From an uncultured Clostridia bacterium (GTDB taxonomy: Bacteria; Bacillota; Clostridia; Christensenellales; Borkfalkiaceae): DNA of 64,000 bases. The notes beneath the pieces are model-generated. The model was not told the DNA's origin. It ran no database searches and worked only from the letters and a program-made list of their open reading frames with translations. Below are positions 52,827-61,006 of this stretch, in pieces. Where the stretch lies: contig CALVPY010000001.1 of NCBI GenBank assembly GCA_944354535.1, positions 1 through 64,000 on the forward strand, read 5' to 3'. The first letter of the stretch is position 1. Each line of letters opens with the position of its first letter. The position numbers were made by a program, and so were the translations under genes.

Positions 52827-54044
52827 TCAGACGGAGAACTTGACGGCGAACTGCCGCGGCGTGAGCCCGGTATGCTTTTTGAACATCTGCCCGAAGTGGC
52901 TCTGCGAAGAAAAGCCCAGGCGGAAGGCGATCTCCGAGCTCGTCATGTTGGAGTAGATGAACAGCCGCTTTGCCTGATTGATCTTCTGGCTCATGATGTA
53001 GTCGGTGATCGTCATATTCTCGTTCTTTTTGAAGTGCGTGGAGAGATAGTTGGGGGAGATATTCAAACTGTTTGCAATATCGGCGATCGAGATGGGTTCG
53101 TGCAGATGCGCGGCGATGTATGCTTTGGTGCGTTCGGTATAAAAGTCGGCATTGACGGGGATGCCCGACATCGATTGCTTGTAGTCGCGCACGAGTTTGG
53201 TAAAGTCGATGCACGCCTGCGTGTAAAGCTGCCACGCCTTGTTTAGGCTGTCCGCCTGCTCGATCTTGGAGATCAGAACGTCCGAGAGCGCATATGCGAG
53301 CTCATACTGTACGCCTGCGTCGATCGCGGCGTTGGTGATGTTGGTGATGCCCGCGATGGACATATTTTTGGAATTGCGCAGCTCGTCGGGCGAGGTGATA
53401 CCTGCGCCGCCCCGCATATTCTCCTGCGCGGCATCGACCACCATCTCAAGGTTGCCCGTGCGCACGCAGTCCATCAGCCGTTTGACGCGTTCGGGCGTGT
53501 GATGGCCGCTCAGCTCCTCGCTGTAGGTCAGCCTGATCCTGGTCGCCTCGTTCTGCAGGGCTTCTTCGATCTTTTTGTCGATGAAATTTTCGGTAAAGAA
53601 GGTCTCGAGCGTGATCTTGACCCCGGTCGCCCGCTCGTATAAAAACAAAATGGCAAGGCAAAACTGCGAAAGCAGGATGGGCGTGAAAATATCGTATTCG
53701 TCGCGGCTGTCATCGAAGCGGTGGTTGACTGTCGTCCCGAGCATGAAGCGCACCGGCCCGAGCAGGATATACCCGCCTCCCTCCCCGTCCGGGAAGGGCA
53801 CGACGCCGAAGAAGTACTTCTTGCTGCGCCGAAAGATGGTCGGCTGACCGCTCTTTGCAAGGGCGGATGCCTGTTCCGAGAGCGAGGCGTCCTTCTCGGC
53901 GGCGCGGAAGGGCGCGGGGATATACGGATTTTCCACCATCCGCACCTGTCCCCTTGCGCCGCAGATGCACAGGTCGCAGTTCAGATTCATCGAAACATAC
54001 TGCAGCATCGTTTTGTCCGAGATCACCGGATTTTCCTTCATCAT
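52827..54044 (-). CDS. AraC-family transcriptional regulator with PocR-like sensor domain
   Basis: 405 residues; two adjacent ATGs after AAGGGAAAAG. The N-terminal half (about 1-170) contains CDLCICGARGQ and GYILLGPVRF, as in PocR-type ligand domains. The C-terminal 100 residues hold two HTH motifs, ISIADIANSLNISPNYLSTHF and SSEIAFRLGFSSQSHFGQMF. It is divergent from the sugar importer operon and is its most likely activator. Confidence 0.9.
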   Translation of the reverse strand: MMKENPVISDKTMLQYVSMNLNCDLCICGARGQVRMVENPYIPAPFRAAEKDASLSEQASALAKSGQPTIFRRSKKYFFGVVPFPDGEGGGYILLGPVRFMLGTTVNHRFDDSRDEYDIFTPILLSQFCLAILFLYERATGVKITLETFFTENFIDKKIEEALQNEATRIRLTYSEELSGHHTPERVKRLMDCVRTGNLEMVVDAAQENMRGGAGITSPDELRNSKNMSIAGITNITNAAIDAGVQYELAYALSDVLISKIEQADSLNKAWQLYTQACIDFTKLVRDYKQSMSGIPVNADFYTERTKAYIAAHLHEPISIADIANSLNISPNYLSTHFKKNENMTITDYIMSQKINQAKRLFIYSNMTSSEIAFRLGFSSQSHFGQMFKKHTGLTPRQFAVKFSV

Positions 54045-54093
54045 CTTTTCCCTTTTTCCCTATCATATTGCCGTGCCGTACTCCGGCACCCAT

Positions 54094-54122
54094 ATTATAG
54101 CATATTTGGCAAGATTTGTCAT
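54094..54122 (-). promoter_or_regulatory. Promoter of the AraC-type regulator gene
   Basis: Minus-strand ATGACA (54122-54117), 17-bp spacer, TATAAT (54099-54094). The leader holds the hairpin GTGCCG / CGGCAC (54073-54089). Confidence 0.8.
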
Positions 54123-54360
54123 GAAATGGGGGCATATTTCAACAATATGGTAAAAATGATATTTGCGCGGAAGGGCGGGAATACAAAGGGGAGATCGGGC
54201 GCAAGCTACAAAAAGGCGGCATCGCGGCGCCGTCCGTCGCCGTTTGCGAAAATTCTGAACGCGTTTGGCAGCTGCAAGATACAATATCACAAAAAAAGTT
54301 ACTTATCAATATAATTTCGGCAAGAATCTCGACAAAAATAGTAGAAACATGATATACCTT

Positions 54361-54392
54361 GTCGCGAATTTGTAGTATAACAACGTCGCAAA
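54361..54392 (+). promoter_or_regulatory. Candidate activator sites at the importer promoter
   Basis: Direct repeats GTCGCGAA (54361-54368) and GTCGCAAA (54385-54392), spaced by 24 bp, flank TATAAC (54376-54381). No -35 is recognisable, as expected for an activator-dependent promoter. The rest of the AT-rich 54123-54360 stretch holds no gene; a TATAAT at 54310-54315 lacks a -35. Confidence 0.4.
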
Positions 54393-54427
54393 CGGCAAGC
54401 AAACTTAATTTTTGAAAGGAGACGGGA

Positions 54428-55954
54428 ATGGCAAAGCAAGCAGTTATGGAGATCAGGGGCATGAACAAGCACTTCGGCCCCACGGTCGCACTGAAAGATG
54501 TCGACCTCGATTTCTATCCGGGCGAGATACGCGGGCTTGTCGGCGAAAACGGCAGCGGCAAGTCCACCGTCACGTCTATCATGGCGGGGATGCAGAAGGC
54601 GACGAGCGGCGAGATGAAGTACAACGGCGAGCCGTGGAAGCCGCTCTCCATGGCTTGGGCGCAGGAGAAGGGCGTCTGCATGATCCTGCAGGAGGCAAAT
54701 ACCGTGGCGGGCTGTACCGTGGCGGAGAACATATTTGCGGGCAGGCTGTCAGAGTTCGGTAAGTTCGGCGTCATCAACATGAAGAAGCTCAACGCCGCGG
54801 CGCAGGAGCTGCTCGATTCGTTCGGGCTCGGCCGCATCAAGGCGTCCGATCAGATCGCGAACTACACCTTTGAGGACAGAAAGCTCGTGGAGATCGTGCG
54901 CTGCGTTACCGAAGATACCGTCATTCTCGTCGTGGACGAAACGACGACGGCGCTCTCTCTCGACGGCAGGCAGATCCTCTACAAGCTCATGCACTCGTTG
55001 GCCGACAGGGGCAGGACGGTGGTGTTCATCTCCCACGATATGGACGAGATCCTCGAGCAGTGTACGACGCTCACCGTGCTGCGCGACGGCAACATCATCG
55101 GAACGCTCGACGAGGAGGAGCTCGCGCAGGCGAAGGACGAAGAAAAGCGCGAAAAGCTCGTCGAAAAGATCAGGTTTATGATGGTCGGCCGCGACATCGG
55201 CAACGCGTATTACCGCGAAGACTACGATACCTCCCATCTCGAGGAAGTCGCCCTCGAATTCAAGGATGTGTCCGTCGGCCCCATCAAACACTTCAGCTTA
55301 CAGCTGCACAAGGGCGAGATCCTGGGCTTCGGCGGGCTCTCCGACTGCGGGATGCGCCTGATCGGGCGGGCGGGGTTCGGTTTGGAACGCCTTGAAGGCG
55401 GGCAGGTGGTGCGCGGCGGCAAAGTCATCGACAGCCCTCTGAAGGCGATCCGCAGCGGCATCGGCTACGTCAGCAAGAACCGCGATACCGAGGCGCTCAT
55501 CCTTTCCGCACCCATCGGCTATAACATCGCGCTGCCCTCGTACGACGAACTTTCCCGCTTCTCCTTCATCGATCCCGTCAAGGAAAACAGGATGGTCACG
55601 AACGAGGCCGGGAAGTACGCCGTCAAGTGCAAGACGGTGCGCCAGAACGTGAGCACGCTCTCGGGCGGCAACAAGCAGAAAGTCTCTTTTGCGAAGTGGA
55701 CGGCGAAGGACAGCGACGTGCTCATCATGGACTGTCCCACGCGCGGCGTCGATATCGGCGTCAAGCAGTCGATGTACGCCCTCATCGCTCAGATGAAGCG
55801 GGACGGCAAGGCCATCATCCTCATCTCCGAAGAGCTCTCCGAACTCATTGGCATGGCAGATAAGATCATGATCATGAAGGACGGCGAAGTGACGGGAGAG
55901 TTCATGCGCAGCCCCGACCTGCAGGAGACCGATATCATCGGCAGTATGATCTAA
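54428..55954 (+). CDS. Sugar ABC importer ATPase (RbsA-like, two ATPase domains)
   Basis: 508 residues, RBS AAAGGAGACGGG. Domain 1 has Walker A GENGSGKST and Walker B ILVVDETTT, but where LSxGE/Q is expected it reads YTFEDRKLVEI, so the signature is degenerate. Domain 2 has no proper Walker A (GLSDCGMRLIGR), a signature LSGGNKQKV and Walker B LIMDCPTRGVD, as is usual in the RbsA/MglA family. Energises uptake together with the two permeases and the lipoprotein that follow. Confidence 0.92.
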   Translation: MAKQAVMEIRGMNKHFGPTVALKDVDLDFYPGEIRGLVGENGSGKSTVTSIMAGMQKATSGEMKYNGEPWKPLSMAWAQEKGVCMILQEANTVAGCTVAENIFAGRLSEFGKFGVINMKKLNAAAQELLDSFGLGRIKASDQIANYTFEDRKLVEIVRCVTEDTVILVVDETTTALSLDGRQILYKLMHSLADRGRTVVFISHDMDEILEQCTTLTVLRDGNIIGTLDEEELAQAKDEEKREKLVEKIRFMMVGRDIGNAYYREDYDTSHLEEVALEFKDVSVGPIKHFSLQLHKGEILGFGGLSDCGMRLIGRAGFGLERLEGGQVVRGGKVIDSPLKAIRSGIGYVSKNRDTEALILSAPIGYNIALPSYDELSRFSFIDPVKENRMVTNEAGKYAVKCKTVRQNVSTLSGGNKQKVSFAKWTAKDSDVLIMDCPTRGVDIGVKQSMYALIAQMKRDGKAIILISEELSELIGMADKIMIMKDGEVTGEFMRSPDLQETDIIGSMI

Positions 55955-55966
55955 GGAGAGCGAATC

Positions 55967-56959
55967 ATGGAAAATACCAAGCAAGTGAAATCGATGCCCG
56001 AATGGCTGAAAAAGGCGCTCGGGTTCGCAAGGGATCACGTCTACGACATCTTTTCCGTTGCCGGGCTCGTGCTGTGCGTCATCATCTTCAGCATCACTTC
56101 GAACGGCAGGCTGTGGTCATCTTACAACGTGGGTATCGTCATCGAGCAGGTCACGATGTATGTCATCATCTCGCTCGGCGCGGTATTCGTGTATGCGATG
56201 GGCTATATGGATGTCAGCCTCGGCTCGCAGATGGGCGTATATGTGCTGCTGATGATCATGATCGTCAACGCCACCGGCTCGCTGCTGCTCGCCTTCCTCG
56301 TCATCCTTGCGATGGCGCTCGCCTGCGGTGCATTCAACGGCGCCGTCGCGGTGTGGCTCAGGCTGCCGTCCATCGTCACCTCGCTCTTTCTGATGTTCAT
56401 CTTCGGCGGCATCCAGTACCTGCTCATCGAGAGCACGGGCAGCAATACCATCAGCACTTCGCTCGACATGGACTTCTTCACCGAAACGTGGGTCATGGCG
56501 GGGGCGATGGTGCTCGTCGGCGCCATCGTGTTCTACCTCTTCAACTTCACGAAGCTCGGCAAGTACACCAAGGGCATCGGCGCCAACGAACTCACGACGT
56601 CGCAGTGCGGGGTCAACACGACCAAGTGGAAGGTCATCGCCTACATGGTGTTCGGCGTGTGTGTGGCGGTCGGTTCCGTCTTCCTGCTCGCCCGCACGGG
56701 CTCGGGCGGCCGCGGCACGGGGTCGGGCTATGCGATGGACATCATGCTCTGCCTCATCCTCGGCGGAATGCCTCTTTCGGGCGGCACCCGTTCCAAGGTG
56801 CGCTGCGCCGTCATCGGTTCGGTCACCTATGTGCTGCTCTCCAACGGCCTTCTCCTTTCGGGCGTTGAGATGAATCTCGTCAACCTCGTCAAGGCGATCG
56901 TCTTCCTCGTGGTCGTCGTGCTCAGCTGCCGCGACAACAGCGGATACTATCCGAGATGA
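55967..56959 (+). CDS. Sugar ABC importer permease 1 (RbsC-like)
   Basis: 330 residues, RBS TAAGGAGAG, about nine membrane helices. Family segments: ALACGAFNGAVAVWLRLPSIVTSL and, near the C-terminus, LILGGMPLSGGTRSKVRCAVIG. Forms the channel with permease 2. Confidence 0.92.
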   Translation: MENTKQVKSMPEWLKKALGFARDHVYDIFSVAGLVLCVIIFSITSNGRLWSSYNVGIVIEQVTMYVIISLGAVFVYAMGYMDVSLGSQMGVYVLLMIMIVNATGSLLLAFLVILAMALACGAFNGAVAVWLRLPSIVTSLFLMFIFGGIQYLLIESTGSNTISTSLDMDFFTETWVMAGAMVLVGAIVFYLFNFTKLGKYTKGIGANELTTSQCGVNTTKWKVIAYMVFGVCVAVGSVFLLARTGSGGRGTGSGYAMDIMLCLILGGMPLSGGTRSKVRCAVIGSVTYVLLSNGLLLSGVEMNLVNLVKAIVFLVVVVLSCRDNSGYYPR

Positions 56960-57024
56960 TTTGGTCTTATCGCCTGTCGGGCGAAAACATATTAAAAAAA
57001 TTTATTGATAAGGAGATATTCAAC

Positions 57025-58170
57025 ATGAACAAGTTTGGCAAAAAAGCAGTCGCTCTGACCTGTGCGGTGGCTATGTCCGTCGGTATCGGCGCCTCCATGA
57101 CGGCGTGCGCCGAAAGCGGCGGTACGATCAAGATCGGCGTGGGCGTCTATGAGACGACGGGCGCAGCCGCGATCGCGCTCACCAACTATCTCGATGCCCT
57201 CGAGCCAGAGCTCGGCGTGGAATTTGTGCAGAAGGCGCTCAGCCAGACGGATGAGGCGACCAACCTCTCCGCCGCGCAGGAGCTCATCTCTTCCGGCTGC
57301 CGGGGGCTCATCCTGACGATGGACTCCGCGACCGAGGCGATCCTCGACGAGTGCGAAGAGGCGGGCGTCTATGTCGCGGGCTATCTCAATTCGTATGATG
57401 TGACCTACGATACCGTGAAGACGCATCCCAACTTCCTCGGCACGGCGTGCGACGGCAAGAACGACGGCAGCGCCTGGGGCGCAAGCGTCGCCGAACGCAT
57501 GATCGCCGACGGCTACAGGAACATCGGCATCGTCAAGTTCCCCTCCTTTGCCTTCCCCAAACAGGCGTGGATGGATACGGCATTCCGCGAAGTCGTCGCC
57601 GAATGGAACGAAGAAAATCCCGACGACCAGGTCGCGCTGAAGGATACCATCGAGCTCATGTTCGCGCCCCTCGATGCGACCTATCTCACGCAGAATTCGG
57701 ATATCGACGCCATCTTCTCCATCTGCGCCGGCACCGATTTCATCTATCCCACGCTCGTCGCCAATAATAAGACGAACATCAAGCTCTATACGGCGGGGAT
57801 GTCCGTCAACGACGATATCCTCAACAACTTCGGCGACAGGGGCAATCAGTGCATCCAGGAGATGGTCTACTGCTCCGTCGAGTCCGTGCTCTATCCCATC
57901 GTGCTCCTCATGAACAAGATCTCCGACAATGTCTTTGCCGATCAGCCCGATGTTGCAGAGCGCCTCGACTGCGGACAGGTCATCGTTCAGACCTCGGCGG
58001 ACGTCGATCTCATCAAGACCAATTCGATCTACTATACGGGCGATGCGAGCAAGGCGATGATCAAGCCCTCCGAAGCAAAGGAACTGCTTGCAGCCAACGG
58101 CGGCACCTATGCCAAGCTGAAGGCTGCGATGGAAGGGCTTACCATTGAGGCTCTCCGCGAAAACGCCTGA
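57025..58170 (+). CDS. Sugar-binding lipoprotein (periplasmic-binding fold)
   Basis: 381 residues; start chosen for AAGGAGAT upstream (23 codons of a longer reading rejected). Signal with lipobox-like MTAC at about residue 28. Type I binding-protein fold: IKIGVGVYETTGAAAIALTNYL and SSGCRGLILTMDSATEAI. Captures the sugar outside the membrane for the RbsA/RbsC-like complex. Confidence 0.9.
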   Translation: MNKFGKKAVALTCAVAMSVGIGASMTACAESGGTIKIGVGVYETTGAAAIALTNYLDALEPELGVEFVQKALSQTDEATNLSAAQELISSGCRGLILTMDSATEAILDECEEAGVYVAGYLNSYDVTYDTVKTHPNFLGTACDGKNDGSAWGASVAERMIADGYRNIGIVKFPSFAFPKQAWMDTAFREVVAEWNEENPDDQVALKDTIELMFAPLDATYLTQNSDIDAIFSICAGTDFIYPTLVANNKTNIKLYTAGMSVNDDILNNFGDRGNQCIQEMVYCSVESVLYPIVLLMNKISDNVFADQPDVAERLDCGQVIVQTSADVDLIKTNSIYYTGDASKAMIKPSEAKELLAANGGTYAKLKAAMEGLTIEALRENA

Positions 58171-58220
58171 CCGTTTCCTATCCTTGCGGAACCTTCCGCG
58201 TTTCCTCTATTTCGCTCCGG

Positions 58221-58246
58221 CCGGCAGGCAGGCGCCTGCCTGCCGG
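58221..58246. other. 26-bp perfect palindrome between importer genes
   Basis: CCGGCAGGCAGGC joined directly to its exact complement, with no T run. By position after the binding-protein gene it may shield the upstream mRNA from decay and raise binding protein over permease 2. Confidence 0.7.
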
Positions 58247-58273
58247 GGATGAAAAGTTGCAAAAGGTGCTGCC

Positions 58274-59284
58274 ATGAATAAAGCAAAAGGAATGACTATT
58301 ATAAAAAAGACGGGGCTGACGATCGCCTTCCCCCTTGCGATGTTCATCGTCATGATGATCATCACCGCCGTTGCGGGCAAGGCGAACCTATATGCCAGCT
58401 CGACGATGGTGATGCAGGTCATGCGCGACGCTTCGCTGACGACCATCATAGCCATGGCGATCTATCTGCAGTTCAAGAACGGCAGGTTCGACTTTTCGGG
58501 CGGCGCCACCATGATCCTGACCGGCCTTATCGCCGCGCTCATCGCGAGGGATGCCGGCAACAGCGCATGGCTCATGCTCGTGCTCTGTATCGTCATCGGC
58601 GTCGTGTTCAGCGTATTTACGGCCTCTGCCTACGTCGCTTCCCGCGTGCCGATCATCATCTGCACGATCGCGGTAACGCTCTTTTACGAATCTTTGACGT
58701 ACGTCATCAACAACGGCGCGGGGATCAGCATCATCTCCACCACATCGCTCGCCATTTTCGGCACGGTGCCCTATATCTTCATCCCGCTTCTGATCGCGGT
58801 CGCCCTCTTCATCTTCTACAGCTATTTCACGACGGAGGGGCGCCGCAGCAAACTGCTTGCGGGCAACCAGAAGATCGCCTCCAACATCGGCATCAACGAG
58901 ACCAAGAGCATCTACGTCACCTACATCGTCACGGGCGTGCTGCTCGGCCTGGGCGCTCTCATCTATACGTCGCAGAACACCATCGCCGCACAGTCCAACC
59001 TGTCCACCTCGAGCATCCTCTTTTCGTACATCGTGCCCGTGTTCATCGGGATGTTCCTCGGCTCCGCTTCGATCGACGCCATCGGCATCGTCGTCGCCGC
59101 CGTCGGCATGGAATTCATGAACTACGGGCTCGACTGCCTCGGCGTCGGTTCGGGCGGCTGGCAGCAGATCATCTTCGGGATGTTCATGCTCGGCTTCTAT
59201 GCTTTTTCTGCAAAGTCGGCAGATCTGAAAGCGTTCTTTGAAAGACTCATTCTGAAAACGAAGAAGGAAAAATCCAATGCCTGA
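58274..59284 (+). CDS. Sugar ABC importer permease 2 (RbsC-like)
   Basis: 336 residues, RBS AAAGGTG, about eight membrane helices. It contains FDFSGGATMILTGLIAALIA and IVPVFIGMFLGSASIDAIGI. It differs clearly from permease 1, so the importer is a heterodimeric type. The last 8 bp overlap the GH3 start. Confidence 0.9.
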   Translation: MNKAKGMTIIKKTGLTIAFPLAMFIVMMIITAVAGKANLYASSTMVMQVMRDASLTTIIAMAIYLQFKNGRFDFSGGATMILTGLIAALIARDAGNSAWLMLVLCIVIGVVFSVFTASAYVASRVPIIICTIAVTLFYESLTYVINNGAGISIISTTSLAIFGTVPYIFIPLLIAVALFIFYSYFTTEGRRSKLLAGNQKIASNIGINETKSIYVTYIVTGVLLGLGALIYTSQNTIAAQSNLSTSSILFSYIVPVFIGMFLGSASIDAIGIVVAAVGMEFMNYGLDCLGVGSGGWQQIIFGMFMLGFYAFSAKSADLKAFFERLILKTKKEKSNA

Positions 59285-60974
59285 TCTGAAAGCTTGTCCC
59301 TTTTACCTCTCCGATGAAGACGCCGCATGGGTGAACGAAACGCTTTGCGCCATGACCGAGGAGGAGAAGATCGCGCAGCTGTTCTGCCTCATCACCTATA
59401 CCGACGACGAAAACTACCTCAAATATCTTGCGGGCGGTCTCAAAGTCGGGGGCGTCATGACGAGGACGATGAGCCTCGATGAGCTGTGCAATACGGTCAC
59501 GCGGCTGCAGTCCAACGCCAAGATCCCCATGCTCATCGCCGCCAACCTCGAAGCGGGCCTCAACCAGGCTTGTACGACGGGAACGCGCGTCGGGTGCGAG
59601 ATGGGGATCGCCGCCACGCACGATGTGCATTATGCCTCGGAACTTGCCCGGATCATCGGGGAAGAGGCCTCCGCACTCGGCATCAACTGGGCGTTTGCAC
59701 CCATCATCGACATCGACTATAACTATCACAACCCCATCACCAACACGCGCACCTTCGGCTCCGATCCCGCCCTCGTCGCGGCCTTCGGTAAGGCGTATGT
59801 GGAGGAAGTGCAGAAGCACGGCATCGCCGCTTCGATCAAGCATTTCCCGGGCGACGGCGTCGACGAGCGGGATCAGCATCTTCTGGCATCCGTCAACACG
59901 CTTTCCTGCGAGGAATGGTCGAAGACGTACGGCGCCGCCTACAAGGCGTCCATCCAAGCGGGCGCCAAGACCGTGATGGTCGGGCATATCATGCAGCCCG
60001 CCTGGTCGAAGCGGCTCGATCCTTCCCTGAAGGACGAGGATATCCGTCCCGGGCTGATCGCGCCCGAACTTCTGAACGGGCTGCTGCGCGGCGAGCTCGG
60101 CTTCAACGGGCTGATCGTCACCGACTCGTCCACGATGGCGGGCATGGGGACGGTGATGCCCCGCGAAAGGGCGGTGCCGCTCACCATTGCCTCGGGCTGC
60201 GATATGTTCCTCTTCACCAAGAACCTCGAAGAGGACTTCGGCTTCATGCGAAGGGGCGTGGAGGAGGGCGTCATCACCCGCGAACGTCTCGACGAAGCCG
60301 TCACCCGCATCCTGGCGCTGAAAGCTTCGCTCGGCCTGCATAAAAAGGACAACCTGCCCGATCGGGAGCGCGCGCTCAAAGTCGTCGGCTGCCCGGAACA
60401 CGCCGCAACGGCGCGGGAGGTCGCCGAAAAGAGCATCACGCTCGTCAAGGAGGAGAAGGGCGTGCTGCCCGTCTCGCCCGAAAAGTACAGGCGCGTGCTC
60501 GTCTACAAAAAGGAAGGGCAGGCAAGCGCCGTCGGCACAGGCATCACGTCGGGCGCCTGCGGGCGTTTCATCGATATGCTCCGCGAAGCCGGGTTTGAAG
60601 TCACCGAATTTGTGCCGGGCGGCGGCTGGGAGGGCATGGCGGCTCCCGTCAGCGACATCACGGAAAAGTACGATCTTATCCTCTATCTCGTCTCGCTCGC
60701 CACCAAGTCCAATCAGACGGTCGTGCGCATCGAGTGGGCGGAGCCCATGGGGGCTGACGTACCCGTCTATATGCACAGCGTGCCGACCATCGCCGTTTCG
60801 CTGGAAAATCCCTATCACCTCCTCGATATGCCGAGGGTCAAGACGTATATCAACACCTACGGCGGGACGGAACCTGTCCTCCGCGCCCTGCTCGAAAAGC
60901 TGCTCGGAAGGAGCGCGTTTACGGGCGTCTCCCCCGTGGATGCGTTCTGCGGGAAATGGGATACCAGATTATAA
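59277..60974 (+). CDS. Glycoside hydrolase family 3 enzyme
   Basis: 565 residues, no signal peptide. N-terminal barrel with KHFPGDGVDERDQHLL and the nucleophile Asp in LIVTDSSTMAGMG; C-terminal alpha/beta sandwich, without the fibronectin-like domain of longer beta-glucosidases. Family activities: beta-glucosidase, beta-xylosidase, N-acetylhexosaminidase. The KHFPGDG pattern without the KH(S/T)-D-H-NagZ dyad does not settle which. Coupled to permease 2. Confidence 0.88.
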   Translation: MPDLKACPFYLSDEDAAWVNETLCAMTEEEKIAQLFCLITYTDDENYLKYLAGGLKVGGVMTRTMSLDELCNTVTRLQSNAKIPMLIAANLEAGLNQACTTGTRVGCEMGIAATHDVHYASELARIIGEEASALGINWAFAPIIDIDYNYHNPITNTRTFGSDPALVAAFGKAYVEEVQKHGIAASIKHFPGDGVDERDQHLLASVNTLSCEEWSKTYGAAYKASIQAGAKTVMVGHIMQPAWSKRLDPSLKDEDIRPGLIAPELLNGLLRGELGFNGLIVTDSSTMAGMGTVMPRERAVPLTIASGCDMFLFTKNLEEDFGFMRRGVEEGVITRERLDEAVTRILALKASLGLHKKDNLPDRERALKVVGCPEHAATAREVAEKSITLVKEEKGVLPVSPEKYRRVLVYKKEGQASAVGTGITSGACGRFIDMLREAGFEVTEFVPGGGWEGMAAPVSDITEKYDLILYLVSLATKSNQTVVRIEWAEPMGADVPVYMHSVPTIAVSLENPYHLLDMPRVKTYINTYGGTEPVLRALLEKLLGRSAFTGVSPVDAFCGKWDTRL

Positions 60975-60993
60975 TACCGAATTATAATACCGA
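60968..60993. repeat. Tandem 13-bp duplication at the GH3-GH78 junction
   Basis: ATTATAATACCGA occurs twice with no spacer, covering the GH3 stop codon and the bases before the likely GH78 start. Each copy contains TATAAT. Confidence 0.9.
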
Positions 60994-61006
60994 CATGGAC
61001 TGCGAT

